Source: Enterobacter sp. RHBSTW-00175 (GTDB lineage: Bacteria > Pseudomonadota > Gammaproteobacteria > Enterobacterales > Enterobacteriaceae). From it: 64,000 nucleotides of DNA. The stretch is from NCBI RefSeq assembly GCF_013927005.1, contig NZ_CP055932.1:1-64000 (forward strand), read 5' to 3'. Shown piece after piece: positions 58,452 to 64,000 of this stretch (positions are counted from its first letter, which is position 1; each line of letters opens with the position of its first letter). The notes under the pieces are model-generated. The model was not told where the DNA came from, did no database searches, and saw nothing but the letters and a program-made list of their open reading frames with translations. The position numbers and the translations under genes were made by a program.

Positions 58452-59597
58452 TCACCACCCCATTTCCATGAAAAATAGCGCTGCCACGGCATCAAGCAAA
58501 ATCACCACAAAGATCGAATGCACCACACTGGTGGTGGTATGAACCCCGACTGATTCAGCACTACCGGTTACTTTGAACCCCTCCAGACAGCCAATAATAG
58601 CAATCAGGAAAGCAAAAATAGGGGCTTTACTTATTCCCACCAGAAAATGCTGCAACCCATTACTGTTTTGCATAATCGACAAAAACATAGTGGGAGAGAT
58701 ATCCAGTGTTAAGGCACACACCACCATGCCACCGAAAATACCGCAAACCATGCCAATAAAGGTTAGCATCGGCAGAGAGATCAATAGTGCCAAGACGCGC
58801 GGTAGCACCAACAGTTCGACCGGATTCAAGCCCAGTGTTTGGATAGCATCAATCTCTTCATTGGCTTTCATCAAGCCAATTTCAGCGGTAAAAGCACTGG
58901 CTGTTCGCCCTGCCATCAGGATCGCGGTAAGCAGTACCGCAAATTCACGTAGAAAAGAAAATACCACCAAATCGACGGTAAAAATGCCCGCGCCGAAAGT
59001 AGTGAGTACGGTTGCACCGAGAAAGGCGATAACTGCCCCCACCAAAAAGGTGAGCAACATAATGATCGGCACAGCATTGAGGCCAATCTGTTGAATATTG
59101 GCAATTAATGAGGTAATGCGCCAGCGGGAGGGGCGAAAAAGTGTTCCCAGCAAGGTTTCCAGCGCCAGACCAATAAAGCCCAATAGTGACTTAATATCTT
59201 GCCATAAGTTATCTACCGAACGGCCGGTATTAGCCAGCATCTCAAGCCAAAACCGTGTGGGTTTTTCAGACAACTCAGGGGTTAAGTCAGGCAATACATG
59301 GCTTACCGTTTCAAGTAATATCCTCCGCTCTTCTGGCAATTTAGGCGCAAGTTCGCGTAAATTTGCTACACGGTCCTCACCCAGAAGCAGAGCTAACAAC
59401 GTTGCACCGGCGGTATCTAACGCCCCCAGTTGGTTGAGATCAAATACCCCCCCACTGGGCATATTAGCGCGCAATTGCGCAACGCGCGGCTCCAAAACGC
59501 AGTAATGCGCCAACACCCAGTCCCCCCGGATATAAACTCTGGGGGGCTGAGCCGCGCTATCGAGATCAAGTTGTGCGGGGGACGTTTGCTCAGTCAT
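58452..59597 (-). CDS. MlaE-like permease with N-terminal STAS-like domain
   Basis: A 381-residue permease. The first 110 residues form a STAS-like domain (VFDLNQLGALDTAGATLLAL, key part LDTAGATLLAL), as in fused MlaB-MlaE proteins. The rest is the MlaE fold with five to six membrane segments (IGLNAVPIIMLLTFLVGAVI, ELLVLPRVLALLISLPML, GMVCGIFGGMVV). It is first in the operon permease-ATPase-MCE-lipoprotein, which looks complete and intact and should move phospholipid-like substrates across the envelope. Confidence 0.94.
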   Translation of the reverse strand: MTEQTSPAQLDLDSAAQPPRVYIRGDWVLAHYCVLEPRVAQLRANMPSGGVFDLNQLGALDTAGATLLALLLGEDRVANLRELAPKLPEERRILLETVSHVLPDLTPELSEKPTRFWLEMLANTGRSVDNLWQDIKSLLGFIGLALETLLGTLFRPSRWRITSLIANIQQIGLNAVPIIMLLTFLVGAVIAFLGATVLTTFGAGIFTVDLVVFSFLREFAVLLTAILMAGRTASAFTAEIGLMKANEEIDAIQTLGLNPVELLVLPRVLALLISLPMLTFIGMVCGIFGGMVVCALTLDISPTMFLSIMQNSNGLQHFLVGISKAPIFAFLIAIIGCLEGFKVTGSAESVGVHTTTSVVHSIFVVILLDAVAALFFMEMGW

Positions 59598-59710
59598 TGC
59601 TCAGACCTTACCTATTTCAAACTCTAATGTTTCAAACCCTAAATAGGTATATCACACAGTTAAGTAAGAGTAATGACTGTTTAATTAATGAAGTGTTAAC
59701 CACACCCTAA

Positions 59711-59811
59711 TCAGTGAGGTGTGGCACGCTGTTTGCCCAATTGCCGTATTTTCCTCTCTGGCAGGGTAAACCAAACGACTACCGCCAGCAGAATTAACAG
59801 TACGCTGGCAG
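59711..59811 (-). pseudogene. C-terminal tail of a membrane protein cut by IS26
   Basis: A minus-strand frame of 33 codons ends in SVLLILLAVVVWFTLPERK-IRQLGKQRATPH and a TGA at 59711. It reads as the last membrane helix and basic tail of an inner-membrane transporter. The rest was lost at the IS26 end. Family not determined. Confidence 0.5.
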
Positions 59812-60631
59812 GGCACTGTTGCAAATAGTCGGTGGTGATAAACTTATCATCCCCTTTTGCTGATGGAGCTGCACATGAACCCATTCAAAGGCCGGCATTT
59901 TCAGCGTGACATCATTCTGTGGGCCGTACGCTGGTACTGCAAATACGGCATCAGTTACCGTGAGCTGCAGGAGATGCTGGCTGAACGCGGAGTGAATGTC
60001 GATCACTCCACGATTTACCGCTGGGTTCAGCGTTATGCGCCTGAAATGGAAAAACGGCTGCGCTGGTACTGGCGTAACCCTTCCGATCTTTGCCCGTGGC
60101 ACATGGATGAAACCTACGTGAAGGTCAATGGCCGCTGGGCGTATCTGTACCGGGCCGTCGACAGCCGGGGCCGCACTGTCGATTTTTATCTCTCCTCCCG
60201 TCGTAACAGCAAAGCTGCATACCGGTTTCTGGGTAAAATCCTCAACAACGTGAAGAAGTGGCAGATCCCGCGATTCATCAACACGGATAAAGCGCCCGCC
60301 TATGGTCGCGCGCTTGCTCTGCTCAAACGCGAAGGCCGGTGCCCGTCTGACGTTGAACACCGACAGATTAAGTACCGGAACAACGTGATTGAATGCGATC
60401 ATGGCAAACTGAAACGGATAATCGGCGCCACGCTGGGATTTAAATCCATGAAGACGGCTTACGCCACCATCAAAGGTATTGAGGTGATGCGTGCACTACG
60501 CAAAGGCCAGGCCTCAGCATTTTATTATGGTGATCCCCTGGGCGAAATGCGCCTGGTAAGCAGAGTTTTTGAAATGTAAGGCCTTTGAATAAGACAAAAG
60601 GCTGCCTCATCGCTAACTTTGCAACAGTGCC
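59812..60631 (+). mobile_element. IS26
   Basis: 820 bases, with the 14-base inverted repeat GGCACTGTTGCAAA at 59812-59825 and its inverse ending at 60631. The 8-base flanks (gctggcag and gtcaattt) differ, so IS26 here marks a deletion or cointegrate joint between chromosome-like DNA and the sop backbone. Confidence 0.97.
59875..60579 (+). CDS. tnpA26: IS26 transposase
   Basis: A 234-residue IS6-family DDE transposase from the ATG at 59875 (MNPFKGRHFQRD), the IS26 length. DDE motifs are in WHMDETYVKVNG, INTDKAPAYGRAL and RNNVIECDHGKLKR. The frame is open to an ATG at 59857, which is not the usual start. Confidence 0.97.
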   Translation: MNPFKGRHFQRDIILWAVRWYCKYGISYRELQEMLAERGVNVDHSTIYRWVQRYAPEMEKRLRWYWRNPSDLCPWHMDETYVKVNGRWAYLYRAVDSRGRTVDFYLSSRRNSKAAYRFLGKILNNVKKWQIPRFINTDKAPAYGRALALLKREGRCPSDVEHRQIKYRNNVIECDHGKLKRIIGATLGFKSMKTAYATIKGIEVMRALRKGQASAFYYGDPLGEMRLVSRVFEM

Positions 60632-60775
60632 GTCAATTTCATTATAACTGGCTGATCCCGAGCCATCTTTAGCAACCCGACGTACGTGCAATCTGTGAAT
60701 TCTGTGATTTTCCGCTTCCTCGCCGCTTTCTCACTGTGTGAGATCGCTTACTGCGGCGAGCGGCAGTGATTAATA

Positions 60776-60792
60776 TTGACTGCGGTATGTAC
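60776..60792 (+). repeat. Orphan rep-type iteron upstream of sopA
   Basis: TTGACTGCGGTATGTAC matches the iterons at 1008-1187. Only one copy is present, about 145 bases from the IS26 end. It suggests that the sop locus once adjoined a rep origin. Confidence 0.6.
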
Positions 60793-60836
60793 TCTTTTGT
60801 AATCCCCTGCGTTCTTTCATTACCCAATGTGGTTCA

Positions 60837-60914
60837 CTTTGCACTTTTTCGTGCACTTTGCGATTTTATTGTTGCTTTGCAATAAATTCCAAGATTTAAT
60901 AAAATAATGCAAAG
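60837..60914. promoter_or_regulatory. SopA operator upstream of sopAB
   Basis: Four CTTTGC motifs, the SopA recognition element of F, lie at 60837-60842, 60856-60861, 60875-60880 and (inverted) 60909-60914, just before sopA. SopA with SopB autorepresses the operon here. Confidence 0.8.
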
Positions 60915-60927
60915 TGATGATTAAAGG

Positions 60928-62103
60928 ATGTTCAGTATGGGACTCATGGATACACTCAACCAGTGCATAAGTGCTGGTCATGAAATGACGAAAGCAATCG
61001 CCATTGCACAGTTTAATGATGACAGTCCGGAAGCCCGGAAAATAACCCGGCGCTGGAGGATTGGTGAAGCGGCAGATTTAGTTGGCGTGTCATCTCAGGC
61101 TATCAGGGATGCCGAGAAAGCTGGCCGGCTGCCGCACCCTGATATGGAAACCCGTGGGAGAGTTGAGCAACGCGTTGGTTATACCATCGAACAAATCAAT
61201 CACATGCGGGATGTATTTGGTACACGACTGCGCCGTGCTGAAGATGCGTTTCCGCCGGTGATTGGCGTTGCAGCTCACAAAGGTGGTGTTTACAAAACCT
61301 CAGTATCCGTTCACCTGGCTCAGGATCTTGCTCTGAAAGGACTCCGTGTTCTGCTTGTTGAAGGCAATGACCCACAGGGAACTGCTTCTATGTATCACGG
61401 ATGGGTGCCCGATCTTCATATTCATGCTGAGGACACTCTCCTGCCCTTTTATCTTGGGGAAAAGGATGACGCCAGCTACGCTATAAAGCCCACCTGCTGG
61501 CCTGGCCTTGATATCATCCCGTCCTGTCTGGCACTGCACCGCATTGAAACCGAGCTGATGGGGAAATTTGACGAAGGCAAATTACCTGCTGACCCGCACC
61601 TGATGCTCCGTCTGGCCATTGAAACTGTCGCTCATGATTATGACGTGATAGTTATCGACAGCGCACCCAACCTTGGTATCGGTACGATAAATGTTGTATG
61701 CGCTGCTGATGTTCTGATTGTCCCTACTCCGGCAGAGCTGTTCGACTACACCTCCGCACTGCAGTTTTTCGATATGCTTCGTGACCTGCTTAAGAACGTG
61801 GATCTTAAAGGCTTCGAGCCAGATGTCCGTATTCTGCTTACCAAATACAGTAATAATAATGGCTCGCAGTCCCCGTGGATGGAAGAACAAATTCGGGATG
61901 CCTGGGGAAGCATGGTCCTTAAAAATGTTGTGCGCGAAACGGATGAAGTCGGCAAAGGTCAGATCCGTATGAGAACCGTTTTTGAACAGGCTATTGATCA
62001 ACGTTCTTCAACCGGTGCCTGGCGTAATGCCCTCTCTATCTGGGAGCCTGTTTGCAATGAGATTTTTGATCGTCTGATTAAACCACGCTGGGAGATTAGA
62101 TAA
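60928..62103 (+). CDS. sopA: Partition ATPase SopA (ParA family type Ia)
   Basis: A 391-residue F-type SopA, near identical in pattern to the F protein. The N-terminal DNA-binding region ([20 protein letters not shown], core [13 protein letters not shown]) is followed by the deviant Walker A KGGVYKTS, Walker A' EGNDPQG and Walker [12 protein letters not shown]. It drives plasmid segregation on the nucleoid and represses its own promoter. The ATG at 60937 is an alternative start with slightly better ribosome-binding site spacing. It overlaps sopB by one base. Confidence 0.97.
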   Translation: MFSMGLMDTLNQCISAGHEMTKAIAIAQFNDDSPEARKITRRWRIGEAADLVGVSSQAIRDAEKAGRLPHPDMETRGRVEQRVGYTIEQINHMRDVFGTRLRRAEDAFPPVIGVAAHKGGVYKTSVSVHLAQDLALKGLRVLLVEGNDPQGTASMYHGWVPDLHIHAEDTLLPFYLGEKDDASYAIKPTCWPGLDIIPSCLALHRIETELMGKFDEGKLPADPHLMLRLAIETVAHDYDVIVIDSAPNLGIGTINVVCAADVLIVPTPAELFDYTSALQFFDMLRDLLKNVDLKGFEPDVRILLTKYSNNNGSQSPWMEEQIRDAWGSMVLKNVVRETDEVGKGQIRMRTVFEQAIDQRSSTGAWRNALSIWEPVCNEIFDRLIKPRWEIR

Positions 62104-63074
62104 TGAAGCGTGCTCCTGTCATTCCAAGACATACCACACATACTCAATCGACTGAAGATACTTCATCACCGGCGCCGGCCGCGCCGATGGTGGATTCATT
62201 AATTGCGCGCGTGGGTGCTATGGCCCGCGGTAATGCAATCTCTCTTCCGGTAAGTGGACGGGAAGTAAAATTTACCCTTGAGGTGCTCCGGGGAGACTCT
62301 GTTGAGAGCGCTTCACGCGTATGGTCAGGCAATGAGCGCGATCAGGAACTACTTACCGAAGATGCTCTGGATGATCTCATTCCTTCATTTTTACTGACCG
62401 GTCAGCAGACTCCAGCTTTCGGCCGCCGGGTTTCTGATGTCATAGAAATTGCAGACGGCAGCCGTCGCCGTAAAGCCGCAATCCTGACGGAAAGTGATTA
62501 TCGCGTTCTGGTTGGTGAACTGGACGATGAGCAGATGGCTGCATTGTCCCGACTGGGTAACGATTATCGGCCGACGAGTGCTTATGAACGTGGCCTGCGT
62601 TATACAAGCCGGCTGCAGAATGAGTTTGCAGGAAATATTTCTGCGCTTGCCGATGCGGAAAACATTTCTCGTAAGATCATTACCCGCTGTATTAATACGG
62701 CCAAACTGCCTAAATCCGTTGTTGCCCTGTTTGCACATCCTGGAGAACTGTCTGCCCGGTCAGGTGAAGCCCTTCAGAAGGCTTTTGCAGATAAAGAAGA
62801 ATTACTGAAGCAGCAGGCTGAGACTCTCCACGATCAGAAGAAAGCGGGACTAATCTTTGAAGCTGAAGAGGTCATTAGTCTTTTAACATCCGTACTGAAA
62901 CAATCTCCCGCATCAAGAGTTAATCTGAGCTCACGTCATCAGTTTGCTCCAGGGGCAACAGCATTGTATAAGGGCGATAAAATGGTGCTTAACCTGGATA
63001 AGTCCCGCATTCCTGCGGAGTGTATAGAGAAAATAGAAGCCATTCTTAAGGAGCTTGAGAAACCAGGAGTCTGA
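62103..63074 (+). CDS. sopB: Centromere-binding protein SopB (ParB family)
   Basis: A 323-residue SopB, the F length. It has the CTP-binding arginine patch DGSRRRKAA, the central helix-turn-helix ([18 protein letters not shown], key part NISRKIITR) and a C-terminal dimer domain. It binds the sopC palindromes directly downstream, spreads, and stimulates SopA. Confidence 0.97.
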   Translation: MKRAPVIPRHTTHTQSTEDTSSPAPAAPMVDSLIARVGAMARGNAISLPVSGREVKFTLEVLRGDSVESASRVWSGNERDQELLTEDALDDLIPSFLLTGQQTPAFGRRVSDVIEIADGSRRRKAAILTESDYRVLVGELDDEQMAALSRLGNDYRPTSAYERGLRYTSRLQNEFAGNISALADAENISRKIITRCINTAKLPKSVVALFAHPGELSARSGEALQKAFADKEELLKQQAETLHDQKKAGLIFEAEEVISLLTSVLKQSPASRVNLSSRHQFAPGATALYKGDKMVLNLDKSRIPAECIEKIEAILKELEKPGV

Positions 63075-63163
63075 TGCGGACACGCATTATTCTACGGTGA
63101 TCTCCCTTTACTTCATTTCCTTTCTCACAGGCCAGAAAACATAACTGGCCTGAATATTCTCTC

Positions 63164-63777
63164 TGGGACCACGGTCCCACCTGCGTCATCTGTCAGCTTA
63201 TCTGCCTTGGACCACGGTCCCACCTGCATCGCCGGTCAGGTTATCTCCCTGGGACCACGGTCCCACCTGCATCGTCGGTCAGCTTATCTGCCTGGGACCA
63301 CGGTCCCACCTGCGTCATCTGTCAGCTTATCTGCCTGGGACCACGGTCCCACCTGCGTCATCGGTCAGGTTATCTGACTGGGACCACGGTCCCACCTGCG
63401 TCGTCGGTCAGGTTATCTGCCTGGGACCACGGTCCCACCTGCGTCATCGGTCAGCTTATCTGTCTGGGACCACGGTCCCACCTGCGTCATCGGTCAGCTT
63501 ATCTGTCTGGGACCACGGTCCCACCTGCATCGTCTGTCAGGTTATCTGCCTGGGACCACGGTCTCACCTGCGTCATCGGTCAGGTTATCTGTCTGGGACC
63601 ACGGTCCCACCTGCGTCGTCGGTCAGGTTATCTGACTGGGACCACGGTCCCACCTGCGTCATCGGTCAGCTTACCTGCCTGGGACCACGGTCCCACCTGC
63701 ATCGCCGGTCAGCTTATCGGCCTGGGACCACGGTCCCACCTGCATCGTCGGCACATTATTAGTTTGGGACAACGGTT
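63164..63777. repeat. sopC: sopC centromere
   Basis: Fourteen tandem 43-base units, each with the palindrome TGGGACCACGGTCCCA, from 63164 to about 63738, and a fifteenth degenerate one at 63765 (TGGGACAACGG). The phase is exact (unit starts at 63164, 63207 and every 43 bases on to 63723), except that the last step is 42. Unit 2 has TTGGACC and unit 10 has GGTCTCA in place of GGTCCCA. F has twelve units. Confidence 0.95.
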
Positions 63778-64000
63778 AAGCAATGCCTGTCACGAACAGG
63801 TATTGGCTTGTCGCCAGCAACCTGTTGAGCGGAGTAATCACGCAGCAGGGCGGCTATTACAGGTGATGGTGAAAGCTCTGTTGGGATCTGAACGAAGCAT
63901 GTTGAGTGAAATTTGCAAAATTTCGCGGGGTGTGCGGCTTAATTTTAAATTTCCGCCAGCATTTTTAAAACCAGCTGCCGCCGCTGCGCGTTGGCCGGTC
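63778..64000. other. Sequence after sopC
   Basis: About 220 bases to the window end without a supported gene. There is one small dyad, CCTGT-CACGA-ACAGG, near 63787-63801. A gene starting beyond the window cannot be excluded. Confidence 0.4.

Noticed and set aside
63164..63777. A CRISPR array, suggested by the regular repeats
   Set aside because: The unit is a continuous 43-base tandem repeat with near-identical intervening sequence and a central palindrome, directly downstream of sopB; it is the sopC centromere.

Overview
The window reads as part of a large, low-copy enterobacterial plasmid from an Enterobacter, Klebsiella or Raoultella type host. Base 1 is the first base of an IncFIB-type replication initiator gene. 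Directly repeated iterons, an F-type resolvase-like tyrosine recombinase and, at the far end, an F-type partition locus (sopA, sopB, sopC) complete the backbone. No conjugation genes, oriT or tRNA genes were seen. The insertion sequences (IS903, IS2, IS26, IS630, ISNCY/ISKpn21-like and a Tn3-family transposon) are typical of plasmids from this group.

Layout. 1-2.7 kb: rep gene, iterons, recombinase. 2.76-21.7 kb: two inverted IS903 copies bracket an Hha-like nucleoid protein, a TacAT-type toxin-antitoxin pair, a cluster of three ISNCY-family elements (one a remnant), a LuxR-type regulator, and a complete glycogen operon running right to left, glgB-glgC-glgA-glgP-pgm. 22.1-27.2 kb: an AT-rich, tightly coupled four-gene cassette on the minus strand: adenine methyltransferase, phosphoribosyltransferase-like protein, ORC/CDC6-like ATPase and an unrecognised protein. 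It looks like a little-described conflict or defence system. 27.4-34.1 kb: a XerC-like recombinase followed by an mcr-10-like phosphoethanolamine transferase gene, broken near its 3' end by an IS2-like element, then a second IS2 copy and an older IS3-family remnant. 34.1-43.6 kb: a GC-rich second defence island with hsdR, hsdS, hsdM, a GmrSD-type DUF262/DUF1524 nuclease and a WYL regulator. 44.0-52.8 kb: a Tn3-family transposon carrying arsRDABC of the R773 type. 52.8-59.8 kb: chromosome-like DNA with broken cysteine/methionine catabolism genes (a PLP lyase and cyuA, the latter split by IS630) and an intact four-gene MlaE/F/D-type lipid transport operon, cut off by IS26. 60.6-64 kb: sopABC.

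How the parts work together: the rep and sop modules keep the plasmid, TacAT may add addiction, two defence islands could protect the host or exclude other DNA, and the cargo (arsenic export, glycogen storage, lipid transport, a disabled colistin-resistance gene) adds conditional traits. The best candidate for an undescribed system is the methyltransferase/PRTase/ATPase/unknown cassette at 22.1-27.2 kb. The most concrete single-gene observations are the exactly reconstructable IS2 disruption of the mcr gene, and a plasmid GlgC that has lost the residues used for fructose-1,6-bisphosphate activation in E. coli.
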